Source: an uncultured Ruminococcus sp. (GTDB taxonomy: Bacteria; Bacillota; Clostridia; Lachnospirales; Lachnospiraceae). Taken from it: a stretch of 16,198 bases of DNA. The stretch's first letter is position 1, and every line of letters starts with the position of its first letter. A program made the position numbers and the translations under genes. The DNA lies in assembly GCA_900553885.1 (NCBI GenBank), contig USFD01000070.1, positions 1 to 16,198 on the forward strand, read 5' to 3'. The notes under the pieces are model-generated. The model searched no databases. It saw only the letters and a program-made list of their open reading frames with translations, and was not told where the DNA came from. Below are positions 5,860-14,328 of the stretch, in pieces.

Positions 5860-6951
5860 TTATTCATATTGATACGCTGCTGCACAGGCTCCTTCTCCGG
5901 ATACCATGCAGGGACCTGCCGGATTTTCCGGTGAGCAGACTTTCCGGAACAGCGGGCATTCTGCCGGCCGCAGAACACCGCGGATTACCTCGGCGCAACG
6001 GCATCCCGGAAGATTTTTCCCTTCTTTGGGACGCAGGGAGAACTTTTTCACAGCATCCCACTGCGCATATTCAGGTTTTATAGCGTATCCGCTTTCTTCA
6101 ATATGTCCCAGTCCTCTCCAGTCCGCCGGAGAAGGCGTGAATACTTTTTCTGTCAGCGCCAGTGCGGCAGGGTTGCCTTTCTGCCGTACAAGACGGGTAT
6201 ATTCGTTTTTCAGCGCGGGCTGCTTTGCGGCGATCATTTCCGTTAGTTCCAGGACGGAACAGAGCAGGTCAGCCGGCTCAAAACCGCTGACCACTCCGGG
6301 AAGCCCATAATCTTCCGGGAGAAAAGAAAAGCCCTCAGCGCCGATGACGGCAGCTACATGGCCGGGGCAGAGAAATCCGTTTACGGCAAAATCGTCTGCC
6401 TCGATGAGGGAACGGATTGCCGGTTCCGTCCGCTTAAGAAGGCTCAGAACAGAAAAATTTTTCAGATCTCTGGATGCTGCCTCCAGAATACAGGCGGCAG
6501 TGCCGGGGGCGGTGGTTTCAAATCCTACGCCGAGAAATATAACTTCTGTTTCCGGATGCTTTTCGGCAATCTCAATAGCATCCATAGGGGAATATACCGA
6601 TTGAACCTTTCCTCCGAGCGCACGGCGGGCCAGCAGACTGTCGCCCTGTGCGGAACCGGGCACACGAAGAAGGTCGCCGTAGCTAGCAATCAGCATGCCG
6701 GGTTTCTGAGACAGGTCAAGAACCAGATCAATCATATTGGAAGGGGTTACACAGACCGGACATCCGGGACCGGAGAGCAGCTGCACATTATCCGGAAGGA
6801 TGCTCTTGAGTCCGCTGCGGGCGATAGCCATTGTGTGGGTGCCGCAGATTTCCATCAGACGGACAGGGCCGGTCCGGGCAGCATACTTCCGTATTTTTTC
6901 AAGGAAAGCAGCTGTATCCTCCGGCTTTTTGAAATAACTGTCATAAAGCAT
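5860..6951 (-). CDS. hypD: Hydrogenase maturation protein HypD
   Basis: A 363-aa iron-sulfur protein that with HypC forms the scaffold on which Fe(CN)2CO is built. Conserved HypD motifs are present: CGTHTMAIARSG (C36), LLSGPGCPVCVTP (C64, C67), GFETTAPGTA, the CPGH segment, and the C-terminal cysteine-rich part with C317, C319, C332, C339, C348 and C356 (PGCRCAEVIRGV, ECPLF, GPCMVSGEGACAA), which includes the ligands of the [4Fe-4S] cluster. The length fits the family. Its start overlaps the end of hypC by 11 bases, so the two partners are translationally coupled. No anomaly seen. Confidence 0.97.
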   Translation of the reverse strand: MLYDSYFKKPEDTAAFLEKIRKYAARTGPVRLMEICGTHTMAIARSGLKSILPDNVQLLSGPGCPVCVTPSNMIDLVLDLSQKPGMLIASYGDLLRVPGSAQGDSLLARRALGGKVQSVYSPMDAIEIAEKHPETEVIFLGVGFETTAPGTAACILEAASRDLKNFSVLSLLKRTEPAIRSLIEADDFAVNGFLCPGHVAAVIGAEGFSFLPEDYGLPGVVSGFEPADLLCSVLELTEMIAAKQPALKNEYTRLVRQKGNPAALALTEKVFTPSPADWRGLGHIEESGYAIKPEYAQWDAVKKFSLRPKEGKNLPGCRCAEVIRGVLRPAECPLFRKVCSPENPAGPCMVSGEGACAAAYQYE

Positions 6952-7159
6952 TTTTTATTTCCTCCAGAAGTTCCATATTTTCCAGAGCTTCTTTTTCCGA
7001 CATTCTTTCAATGGCAAAACCGGCGTGAACCATGACGTAGTCTCCGGGTTTTGCGTCTGTGATAAAGTCGATTCGGATGTTCTGAGTCAGGCCTCCGGCT
7101 TCGCACTGGGCGGAAGTGCCGTCAATTTTATTAATTTTCATGGGAATTGCAAGACACAT
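6941..7159 (-). CDS. hypC: Hydrogenase maturation chaperone HypC
   Basis: A 72-aa small chaperone that carries the Fe(CN)2CO unit with HypD and delivers it to the hydrogenase large subunit. It has the invariant start MCLAIPMKI, where C2 is the functional cysteine after removal of Met1, and the PGDYVMVHAGFAIERM stretch with H45. I place the start at 7159 because HypC proteins begin MCxxxP and GGAG lies 8 bases upstream; an open frame reaching 7285 is only overlap with hypF. It overlaps the 3' end of hypF by 29 bases and hypD by 11. With a single hydrogenase in the window, EchE is the obvious client. Confidence 0.96.
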   Translation of the reverse strand: MCLAIPMKINKIDGTSAQCEAGGLTQNIRIDFITDAKPGDYVMVHAGFAIERMSEKEALENMELLEEIKNAL

Positions 7160-9536
7160 GATTCTTACTCCTTTCCTTCCGGGCAATGGCAAGCTGACCA
7201 AGACAGATGCCTTCATCGTTTGCGGATACCCGATGATGTGTATATACGGTAAAACCGTTTTCTTCCAGAAGACCGGTGACGCCATGCAGGAGAAAACGGT
7301 TCTGGAAAACTCCTCCGGAGAGAACGACCGGAAGATGGTCCGGGTTCAGTGCAGTACACTGGTCCAGCGCCATACAGGCAAGTGTGGCCATAAAGCGAAG
7401 GGCAATTGTGCCCCGGTCTGTCTGCCGGCGCAGGTCTTCGATGATGCAGGAAATTACGGGACGGGTATCAAATATCCGCAGGGAATCCTGCTCATAAAAT
7501 GTCAGCGGATACGCCAGATCCGGAAGTGAACAGTCTGCCTGATCAGGCGTTTCCACCGGAGAAAGGGACTCTACAAGGGCGGCGCCTTCTCCTTCATAAT
7601 CTGCATGGGAGCGGCCGAGAAGCAGGGCGCCTGCTCCGTCAAAGAGCCGTCCGATACTGCTGGCAGAAGGCGAAAATCCGGAAGACAGAAGCCCGGTAAG
7701 CATACGGCATTTTTCTTCCGGAAGAGGAACCAGTGAAAGATCCTCAATACCTGCGTCCCGGACAAGAGAGAGGGCAATTCTGCCGATCTCCCGGATGGCT
7801 CTGTCTCCGCCGGGCAGCAGAACCGGACGGATGGATCCGACCCTTGTAAAAGAAGAAAGATCACCGGTGAAACATTCTCCGCCCCAGATTTTCCCGTCTG
7901 TTCCCAGTCCGGTACCATCCCAGATAATGCCGAAACAGGGCGTATCCAGCCCGTTGTCCGCCATACAGGATGCCATGTGAGCCCAGTGGTGCTGGACTTT
8001 CAGAAGGGGAACCTGCCTTTCTCCGGCGGCACGGAGCGCTTCCTGGCCTGACAGATAATCGGGATGGAGATCGCAGACATACAGGGAAGGTTTCAGACGA
8101 AACAGCCTTTCATAGGTCTGCAGTGTTTTGGTATAATGTTCAAATGTTTCCGCATTTTTCAGATCCCCGATATACGGGCTCAGAAATACATGGGATCCCT
8201 TGCCCAGAGCGAAGGACGCCTTCTGTTCTGCTCCCAGGGCAAAAATACCTTCGGCATCCTGCCGGATATTCAGCGGGCGGGGCGCATAGCCGCGGCTTCT
8301 GCGCAGAAAGTAAGGCATACCGTTCCACTCGGCCACAAGGGAATCGTCACAGCGGTTCTGAATTCTGCGGTTGTGGAGAAGAAATCCGTCCGCAGTTTCT
8401 TTCAGGGCGCGGAGGGCTTCTTCATTTTCTGTCAGAACCGGGCAGCCGGAAATATTTCCGCTTGTCATGACAAGAATATCGGGGCCGCCGTACACTCCGT
8501 CGAGCAGCAGTGTATGAAGCGGAGAGTAGGGAAGCATTACGCCCAGACGGCGGCTGAAACTCAGGTCTTTCAGCGAATCCGGATCCTTTTTGGCAAGCAG
8601 TACAATCGGCCTTGCCGGACTTGTAAGGATCTGTTCTTCTTCCGGTGTGATCCGGCAGATGTGCCGGACAGCTTCAAGAGAGCGGCACATAAGAGCAAGG
8701 GGCTTTTCTGCCCGGTGTTTCCGGCTGCGCAGCCTTTGTACCGCATGGATATCCAGCGCATTGCAGGCCAGATGAATGCCGCCGACGCCTTTTACCGCCA
8801 GAATGCCGCCGCCTGCCAGAAGCCTCTGGGAAGAACGGATGGCATCATCATCGTCTGCGGTACAGTTACCCTGTTCCATATAAAAAACCCGGGGACCGCA
8901 TTGGGGACAGCAGTCCGGCTGGGCGTGATAGCGCCGGTCGCGGATATCATTATACTCCCTGCTGCAGTCTTTGCACATTCTGAATTCGTCCATTACCGTC
9001 CGGCTTCTGTCATAAGGAAGGGATTCGATGATTGTGTAACGGGGACCGCAGTTTGTACAGTTGATAAAAGGATACCGGTATCTGCGGTCTGTTTTTGTGT
9101 AAAGTTCTGCCTCGCATTCCGGGCACATGGCAATGTCAGGGGAAACAAGTGTTGCCCCTGTGCCGATCCGGCTTTCCAGAATTGTAAATCCGGAGAAGTC
9201 TGCAGATTGCGTATGCTCCGGATCCTCCGTGAGATTTTCCGTCCGGACAGATTCCACAGCCGCCATAGGCGGAGGGGATGATTCAAGCTCTGCAAGGAAA
9301 TTTTCCAATGACTCCGGAGTCCCTTCCAGGGTCCCTTCCAGTCCGAAGGAAGTGTTGCGGACCCAGCCGGTAATATGATGCCGGTCTGCCAGACGATGGA
9401 GGAAGGGGCGGAATCCCACCCCCTGAACAATTCCCTCTATTATAAGGCGGACAGATTTTCTGCAGCTGTCAGAACCGCGGTAGTCTGTATCTGTACGATT
9501 GTAAATGGTCTTAAATCTGTCGCTGCTGTTTTTCAT
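7131..9536 (-). CDS. hypF: Hydrogenase maturation carbamoyltransferase HypF
   Basis: An 801-aa multidomain enzyme, within the usual 750-800 range, that uses carbamoyl phosphate and ATP to carbamoylate the terminal cysteine of HypE. Domains in order: acylphosphatase-like (GIVQGVGFRPF, about 35-45); zinc-finger pairs (C138/C141, C160/C163, C188/C191, C210/C213); a YrdC-like nucleotide-binding domain (about 230-420, with MTSGNISGCPV); and a Kae1-like carbamoyl-transfer domain (about 430-790, with VQHHWAHMASCM, WDGTGLGTDG and VVLSGGVFQNR). The N-terminus has about 25 extra residues before the acylphosphatase fold. That start is supported by the ATGA overlap with the hypB stop (9533-9536). Frames of up to 405 aa on the opposite strand are shadows. 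Confidence 0.97.
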   Translation of the reverse strand: MKNSSDRFKTIYNRTDTDYRGSDSCRKSVRLIIEGIVQGVGFRPFLHRLADRHHITGWVRNTSFGLEGTLEGTPESLENFLAELESSPPPMAAVESVRTENLTEDPEHTQSADFSGFTILESRIGTGATLVSPDIAMCPECEAELYTKTDRRYRYPFINCTNCGPRYTIIESLPYDRSRTVMDEFRMCKDCSREYNDIRDRRYHAQPDCCPQCGPRVFYMEQGNCTADDDDAIRSSQRLLAGGGILAVKGVGGIHLACNALDIHAVQRLRSRKHRAEKPLALMCRSLEAVRHICRITPEEEQILTSPARPIVLLAKKDPDSLKDLSFSRRLGVMLPYSPLHTLLLDGVYGGPDILVMTSGNISGCPVLTENEEALRALKETADGFLLHNRRIQNRCDDSLVAEWNGMPYFLRRSRGYAPRPLNIRQDAEGIFALGAEQKASFALGKGSHVFLSPYIGDLKNAETFEHYTKTLQTYERLFRLKPSLYVCDLHPDYLSGQEALRAAGERQVPLLKVQHHWAHMASCMADNGLDTPCFGIIWDGTGLGTDGKIWGGECFTGDLSSFTRVGSIRPVLLPGGDRAIREIGRIALSLVRDAGIEDLSLVPLPEEKCRMLTGLLSSGFSPSASSIGRLFDGAGALLLGRSHADYEGEGAALVESLSPVETPDQADCSLPDLAYPLTFYEQDSLRIFDTRPVISCIIEDLRRQTDRGTIALRFMATLACMALDQCTALNPDHLPVVLSGGVFQNRFLLHGVTGLLEENGFTVYTHHRVSANDEGICLGQLAIARKERSKNHVSCNSHEN

Positions 9537-10189
9537 GATTTTGCTTTACTGATATTTTCGGAGATAAAAGCAGCAAGTTCTTCAAGACCATCGCCGGTGC
9601 GGCTGCTGACGCGGAAAAGAGGCGCTCCGGGGTTGACAGTTTCGTAATTTGCGCAGACTCTTTTCTCATCAAAGTCAAAATAAGGCATCATATCATATTT
9701 ATTCAGCACAAGACAGTCCGTATCTGTAAACATAAGAGGATACTTTTCTACTTTGTCGTCGCCTTCCGGTATACTCAGTATGGTAATGCGCAGGGACTCT
9801 CCGATCCGGAATTCAGCCGGGCATACCAGATTGCCGATATTTTCCACAAAAATAACGTCCAGCTGATCCAGGGGAAGTTCGGGAAGGATATGCTGAATAC
9901 TCATAGCTTCAATATGGCATGCGCCGTCCGTGTTAAGCTGAACGGTGGGAATTCCCAGATCGGCTATGTGCTCGGCATCCACCTGCCCGGCAATATCTCC
10001 TTCGATTACGCCGATACGGAAGTCTTTTCTGAGCCGGTCAATCAGGGAAGTGATCAGGCTTGTTTTTCCGGCTCCCGGACTTCCCATTACATTAATCATG
10101 CAGATCCTGCGGGAAGCGAGAGTCTCTTTCACCTCTTCGCTTACGTCTTCATTCCAGTCCATTACCTGATGCAGTACTTTGATCTCCAT
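9533..10189 (-). CDS. hypB: Hydrogenase maturation GTPase HypB (nickel insertion)
   Basis: A 218-aa SIMIBI-class GTPase that with HypA inserts nickel into the large subunit. Motifs: P-loop GSPGAGKTS (36-44), EGDIAGQVDAEHI (63-75), NTDGACHIEA with the metal-site C91/H92, ENIGNLVCPAEF with C123, and NKYD (163-166) for guanine specificity. The N-terminus has neither the CxxCGC high-affinity nickel site of the E. coli protein nor the histidine-rich stretch of nickel-storing types, so it is a plain GTPase form. The start is supported by GGAGGT 8 bases upstream. It overlaps hypA by 41 bases and hypF by 4. Confidence 0.97.
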   Translation of the reverse strand: MEIKVLHQVMDWNEDVSEEVKETLASRRICMINVMGSPGAGKTSLITSLIDRLRKDFRIGVIEGDIAGQVDAEHIADLGIPTVQLNTDGACHIEAMSIQHILPELPLDQLDVIFVENIGNLVCPAEFRIGESLRITILSIPEGDDKVEKYPLMFTDTDCLVLNKYDMMPYFDFDEKRVCANYETVNPGAPLFRVSSRTGDGLEELAAFISENISKAKS

Positions 10190-10532
10190 TGATATCTACC
10201 TCCATGCTTTTAATATAAAATTCCTTTCCTGACAGCAGCTTAAGCCGCAGACTGCCGCAGTGGGGGCACGCAAGATGGTGGGGCGTGATTTCCCCTTCTT
10301 TTTGACAGTCCCTGCAGCGGACTTTTACGGGAGGAGATTCCGCTTCGATGCGGGCCCCTTCAGCGATGGTGCCTTCGGCAAGCATATCCAGATATATCTG
10401 AATGCAGTCCGGAACAATGCCCCGAAGCTGTCCGATACACAGACGGATGACCCGGATTTTTGACGCATTCTGCGCTTCCGCGTTTTTGATACAGTCTGCA
10501 AGCAGATGCTCAGTAATACTCAGTTCGTGCAT
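10149..10532 (-). CDS. hypA: Hydrogenase nickel metallochaperone HypA
   Basis: A 127-aa protein that hands nickel to the hydrogenase large subunit together with HypB. It starts MHELSIT, where H2 and E3 belong to the N-terminal nickel site, and has the structural zinc site CRDC (73-76) and CPHC (89-92). About ten residues longer than typical at the C-terminus, where the gene overlaps hypB; this tail (GDQSTASGNGLE) is probably dispensable. It is the first gene of the hyp operon, with GGAGG 8 bases upstream of the ATG, and is read away from the ech genes. Confidence 0.96.
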   Translation of the reverse strand: MHELSITEHLLADCIKNAEAQNASKIRVIRLCIGQLRGIVPDCIQIYLDMLAEGTIAEGARIEAESPPVKVRCRDCQKEGEITPHHLACPHCGSLRLKLLSGKEFYIKSMEVDINGDQSTASGNGLE

Positions 10533-10606
10533 ATTGGATACCTCCCTGTTTATATATCTGGCATTTTCTGTCAGAAATGATGAGTGATCTTATTGCAACA
10601 ATCTAC

Positions 10607-10612
10607 ATTTTA
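10607..10612 (-). promoter_or_regulatory. Candidate extended -10 for the hyp operon
   Basis: On the minus strand TAAAAT (10612-10607) is preceded by TGC, making an extended -10. There is no good -35 at 17 nt. The start would be near 10600, giving a leader of about 70 bases. The inverted repeat at 10618-10641 would lie over the -35 region. Confidence 0.4.
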
Positions 10613-10617
10613 GCACA

Positions 10618-10641
10618 TTTTTTGTGAAATAAAACAAAAAA
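10618..10641. promoter_or_regulatory. Inverted repeat between hyp and ech (regulator site?)
   Basis: TTTTTTGT (10618-10625) and ACAAAAAA (10634-10641) form a perfect 8-bp inverted repeat around GAAATAAA. The left half with its neighbours, TTGTGAAAT, resembles half of a Rex (NADH/NAD+ sensor) box of Firmicutes, but the right half matches poorly. It lies upstream of both divergent promoters. Confidence 0.4.
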
Positions 10642-10655
10642 GTCGCATTCAGATC

Positions 10656-10684
10656 TTGTAAAATTTGCAAATGAGGATTATAAC
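10656..10684 (+). promoter_or_regulatory. Candidate promoter of the ech operon
   Basis: TTGTAA (10656-10661), 17 nt and TATAAC (10679-10684) form one good SigA promoter. A second overlapping pair, TTGCAA / TACTAT 11 bases further on, also has 17-nt spacing. The leader to the echA start is about 75 bases and includes a tandem CAGCTGA repeat at 10709-10722. Confidence 0.55.
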
Positions 10685-10765
10685 AAATACTATAGGTTCT
10701 TTATCCTCCAGCTGACAGCTGATTTACATAATAAAAAGAGAAGAGAGTGAAAGGAGGACTATAAC

Positions 10766-12658
10766 ATGATACCATTGCTGATCGGAATACCGGCAGTGCT
10801 GGCGGTGCTATTTCAGTTTGTGCGAAACGGAAAGGCAAGAGGATACATCGTCTATGCAGGTGCCGGTATTATTATGCTTACAACGGTGATGTTTGTAGTT
10901 CAATGGATTACTGCGGGAGCGCAGAAACAGATGTTTTATCCGGAGACAGAGCTGATCGACCATCTGATGACTGTGGGGGATCTTTTCCTGATGTGTCTGA
11001 TCATCTGGCTGAGTGTGAAACACGGAAAAATACTGCCGATTATTCTATCGGTTGTACAGACTGCTGTTGTACTTTATACAGAGTTTACGGCGGAGGTGGC
11101 AGAAGCCCCGCATATGATGGTGGACTGGCTGACGATTCTGATGTGCGTTATCATTGCATTTATCGGAGGATTTATCTGTATTTATACAGTGGGATACATG
11201 AAAGGATATCATAAACACCACACGGAGGTGAAGGACAGACAGCCGTTTTTCTTCTCCATGCTGTTTCTGTTCCTGGCAGCCATGTTCGGCCTGGTTCTTT
11301 CCCAGAACCTGATCTGGATCTATTTCTTCTGGGAGATTACCAGCGTGATTTCTTTCCTTATGATCGGCTATACCCGGACAGAAGAAGCGGTAAATAACAG
11401 CTTCTGCGCCCTGTGGATGAATCTTCTGGGCGGTCTGGGATTTGCTGTTGCCATCGCTATCATGGCGCAGATCAGCGGAAGCCTTCAGCTTATACATGTA
11501 GTTGAAGTGGGCGCGCCGCTGCCGCTGATGTGTCTGGCGCTTGCCGGCATGACAAAATCAGCCCAGCTTCCGTTTTCCACATGGCTTCTGGGAGCGATGG
11601 TGGCGCCTACACCTTCCAGCGCGCTGCTGCACAGCGCGACGATGGTTAAGGCCGGCGTATATCTGCTGATCCGTATTTCACCTGCGCTGGAAGGAAATAT
11701 GGTGGGGCTGATCGTATCCAGTATCGGCGGATTTACATTTATCATGGCAAGTATGATGGCGATTGCGCAGAACGACGCCAAGAAAGTACTGGCATTTTCA
11801 ACGATATCAAACCTGGGACTGATTGTAGGCTGCACGGGAATCGGAGCGGAAGAGACAGTCTGGGCTGCCGTGTTCCTGATGATTTTCCATTCGGTCAGCA
11901 AGTCCATGCTGTTCCAGTCAGTGGGAGCCGCGGAGAATACGCTGGGCTCCAGGGACATTGAGGACATGCACGGTCTGATTATCCGTGTGCCGAAGCTTGC
12001 CTATATCATGGGCATCGGTATTGCAGGCATGTATCTGGCGCCCTTTGGAATGCTGATATCAAAATGGGTGGCGCTGAAAGCATTTGTGGATTCGGGAAAT
12101 GTGATCCTTGTGCTCTGTATTGCATACGGAAGCGCCACGACGATGTTCTACTGGACGAAATGGCTGGCGAAGCTGATCTGTTATCACATCCCGCGGGATA
12201 AAGTAAAAGATGTGACGCGCAAAGACGAATATGTATCCATGTCGTTCCATGCGGCGACAATGCTTCTGCTCTGCCTGCTGCTTCCGGCAATTGCGGAACT
12301 TGTGATTAATCCGATTGTCAGCAATCTGTTCGGCAATTCCCACGACGTAATTTCCATGAGCGTACTTACGACAATGGCAATTATGCTGGTATCCATTTTT
12401 ATTGTTCCGGCGGTTATGTTCTTTGTAAGCCGCAGATCCCACAAGGAACTTGTGCCGATTTATATGAACGGAGTAAATAACGGAGATAACCGTTTCTTTA
12501 TCAACAGTTTTGGAGGACAGGATCATCTTTACTTAAGCAACTGGTACCTGCGGTTTGAATTCGGACGCCGGCATCTGCGTATTCCGTCCATCATAGTGGC
12601 GGCTGCAGTGCTTGTAGTCGGATTCTGTCTGGTAATAGGAGGTGTGACATGGCTGTAA
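10766..12658 (+). CDS. echA: Ech hydrogenase subunit EchA (NuoL/antiporter-like ion pump)
   Basis: A 630-aa polytopic membrane protein, with about 14-16 hydrophobic segments, homologous to NuoL of complex I and MrpA/D antiporters; it is the proposed ion-translocating subunit of the energy-converting hydrogenase. Diagnostic residues: E190 in YFFWEITS, K264 in GMTKSAQLPFSTWL, the PTPSSALLHSATMVKAG loop (H289, K295), K340 in QNDAKKVLAFSTISNLG, and H375/K379 in FHSVSKSMLF. The start has AAGGAGG 8 bases upstream. It is the first gene of echABCDEF and overlaps echB by 10 bases. It could be mistaken for a complex I or Mrp gene, but the following five genes settle it. Whether it moves H+ or Na+ is not readable. 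Confidence 0.93.
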   Translation: MIPLLIGIPAVLAVLFQFVRNGKARGYIVYAGAGIIMLTTVMFVVQWITAGAQKQMFYPETELIDHLMTVGDLFLMCLIIWLSVKHGKILPIILSVVQTAVVLYTEFTAEVAEAPHMMVDWLTILMCVIIAFIGGFICIYTVGYMKGYHKHHTEVKDRQPFFFSMLFLFLAAMFGLVLSQNLIWIYFFWEITSVISFLMIGYTRTEEAVNNSFCALWMNLLGGLGFAVAIAIMAQISGSLQLIHVVEVGAPLPLMCLALAGMTKSAQLPFSTWLLGAMVAPTPSSALLHSATMVKAGVYLLIRISPALEGNMVGLIVSSIGGFTFIMASMMAIAQNDAKKVLAFSTISNLGLIVGCTGIGAEETVWAAVFLMIFHSVSKSMLFQSVGAAENTLGSRDIEDMHGLIIRVPKLAYIMGIGIAGMYLAPFGMLISKWVALKAFVDSGNVILVLCIAYGSATTMFYWTKWLAKLICYHIPRDKVKDVTRKDEYVSMSFHAATMLLLCLLLPAIAELVINPIVSNLFGNSHDVISMSVLTTMAIMLVSIFIVPAVMFFVSRRSHKELVPIYMNGVNNGDNRFFINSFGGQDHLYLSNWYLRFEFGRRHLRIPSIIVAAAVLVVGFCLVIGGVTWL

Positions 12659-13515
12659 AAGTAGTTATTGTGCTGGCGTATCTGATTCTGGCGCCTTTTG
12701 TAGGAGGACTGCTGGACGGCCTGGACCGTATTATCAGCGCAAGGATGCAGCGCAGAAAAGGACCGAGTATTCTGCAGCCCTTTTATGATCTTGGAAAATT
12801 ATTTTCAAAGCAGCTTATTGCGGTAAATAACGTACAGCTTCTTCTGAATCTGAGCTATCTGGTAATTCTGATGATTGCGGGGGCCATGCTTTTTGCGGGA
12901 GCGGATCTGCTGATGGTGCTTTTTATTCTGAGTACGGCGGACATGTTCCTTATTATGGCAGCCTCTTCTGATTCATCCCCCTATGCCAATATGGGTGCCA
13001 GCAGGGAAATGATGCAGATGATGGCGTATGAACCGCTGACACTGCTTGTAGCGGTAGGTTTCTATCTGACCACAGGATCTTTCCATGTGGGAGATATTAT
13101 TCAGCAGCCGGTCAGCGCGGTTCTGTGGATGCCGGGTCTTCTTGTAGGCTTTATGTTTACAGCGGCAATCAAGTTCCGGAAATCGCCCTTCGACCTTTCT
13201 ACCAGCCATCATGCCCATCAGGAAATGGTAAAAGGAATTACCACGGAAATGTCCGGTTCTGCTCTGGCTATTATGAATATTGCGGAATATTATGAGCTGA
13301 TTGTACTTCTGGGCATCTTTTTCCTGTTCTTTGTGAACAGCACATGGTGGAGCTGGATTGTGGCGTTTGTAATCTGTCTTGTGCTCTTCTTTACGGAGAC
13401 ACTGTGGGACAACATCAGCGCGCGTCTGAAGTGGAAAACAGTTCTTTACGGCTGCTGGATCGTTACGCTGGTAGCCGGAGGCGTAAATATACTGATTTTA
13501 ATGCTGGACAAGTAG
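12649..13515 (+). CDS. echB: Ech hydrogenase subunit EchB (NuoH-like)
   Basis: A 288-aa membrane protein with about 8 hydrophobic segments, related to NuoH; it anchors the hydrophilic part and links the active site to the ion path. Conserved pieces are ISARMQRRKGPSILQPFYDL (30-48), GASREMMQMMAYEP (116-129) with E120 and E128, and FRKSPFDLSTSHHAHQEMVK (176-195). AGGAGGT lies 5 bases before the ATG, and the gene starts inside the end of echA. Length matches known EchB proteins. It could be called NuoH, but the operon contains no other complex I-specific genes. Confidence 0.94.
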   Translation: MAVKVVIVLAYLILAPFVGGLLDGLDRIISARMQRRKGPSILQPFYDLGKLFSKQLIAVNNVQLLLNLSYLVILMIAGAMLFAGADLLMVLFILSTADMFLIMAASSDSSPYANMGASREMMQMMAYEPLTLLVAVGFYLTTGSFHVGDIIQQPVSAVLWMPGLLVGFMFTAAIKFRKSPFDLSTSHHAHQEMVKGITTEMSGSALAIMNIAEYYELIVLLGIFFLFFVNSTWWSWIVAFVICLVLFFTETLWDNISARLKWKTVLYGCWIVTLVAGGVNILILMLDK

Positions 13516-13528
13516 GAGGAAGACGATT

Positions 13529-13966
13529 ATGGCAAAAGTATCAAAATCACCGTGGCTGCTCCATTATGATGCCAGCAGCTGCAACGGATGCGATATTGAG
13601 GTGCTGGACTGTCTTACACCGAAATATGATATTGAAAGATTCGGGATTATCAATACGGGCGATCCGTTTCAGGCAGATATTTTCCTGATCACAGGCGGTG
13701 TGAACAGCCAGACCGAGAGTGTGGTAAAGCAGATATACAGTCAGATGCCGGAGCCGAAAGTTGTAGTGGCGGTAGGAATCTGTGCCTGTACAGGAGGCGT
13801 ATTTAAAGAGTGCTATAACATCAAGGGAGGCATTGATACGGTTATTCCCGTGGATGTCTATGTGCCCGGATGTGCGGCCCGCCCCGAGGCGATCATTGAC
13901 GGTGTCGTAAAAGCCCTGAAAGTGCTGGACGCAAAACAGGCGGCGCTGGAAGCAAAAGGGAGGTAA
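13529..13966 (+). CDS. echC: Ech hydrogenase small subunit EchC (NuoB-like)
   Basis: A 145-aa soluble subunit that holds the proximal [4Fe-4S] cluster next to the NiFe site. Cluster ligands are readable as C18 and C21 (SSCNGCDIE), C85 in GICACTGG, and C115 in VPGCAARPE. Like other group 4 small subunits it is short, lacks the extra clusters of uptake hydrogenases and has no Tat signal peptide, so it acts on the cytoplasmic face. The start has AGGAGG that overlaps the echB stop. It is followed 6 bases later by echD. Confidence 0.95.
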   Translation: MAKVSKSPWLLHYDASSCNGCDIEVLDCLTPKYDIERFGIINTGDPFQADIFLITGGVNSQTESVVKQIYSQMPEPKVVVAVGICACTGGVFKECYNIKGGIDTVIPVDVYVPGCAARPEAIIDGVVKALKVLDAKQAALEAKGR

Positions 13967-13972
13967 CTGAAA

Positions 13973-14323
13973 ATGGATGATTATAAGAGCGAGATCAGAA
14001 AGATATCTATGTCAGAATTTTTTCCGGCGATTGTTCATATGAAGACGGATAAATGGAGACTGGTTCAGATATGCGCGACTACAGTAGAGGGCGGATACGA
14101 GATGAGTTATTCCTTCTGCAAAGGATACGATATGGTAACACTGCGTCTGGAGCCGAAAGAGGACGAAGAGGTGGCGAGCATTACGCAGATTTATCCGTGT
14201 GCATATATACAGGAAAATGAGGCGGCTGAGCTGTTCGGCGTTAAAATCGGAAGAATCAAGCCGGACTATCAGAACAGGCTGTACCGGATTGACCAGACAG
14301 CGCCGTTTAAGGATAAGGAGTAG
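13973..14323 (+). CDS. echD: Ech hydrogenase subunit EchD (NuoC-like)
   Basis: A 116-aa protein corresponding to the 30-kDa/NuoC subunit of complex I, which packs against the large subunit. The recognisable part is the C-terminal half: SITQIYPCAYIQENEAAELF followed by GVKIGR, equivalent to the 'ER-E-DLFG' signature of NuoC. EchD proteins are the most variable part of Ech, so assignment rests on this motif, the short length and position between EchC and EchE. GGGAGGT precedes the ATG. In formate hydrogenlyase this domain is fused to the large subunit; here it is separate. Confidence 0.88.
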   Translation: MDDYKSEIRKISMSEFFPAIVHMKTDKWRLVQICATTVEGGYEMSYSFCKGYDMVTLRLEPKEDEEVASITQIYPCAYIQENEAAELFGVKIGRIKPDYQNRLYRIDQTAPFKDKE

Positions 14324-14328
14324 AAGTT

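Noticed and set aside
7160..7285. 42-residue N-terminal extension of HypC
   Set aside because: HypC needs cysteine as residue 2 after Met (MCLAIP), a ribosome site lies just before that ATG, and the extension is only the overlap with hypF.
8064..9281. A 405-codon open frame on the plus strand
   Set aside because: It lies wholly antisense to hypF, whose domains and motifs are all intact. The translation is compositionally odd and has no recognisable motif or ribosome site.
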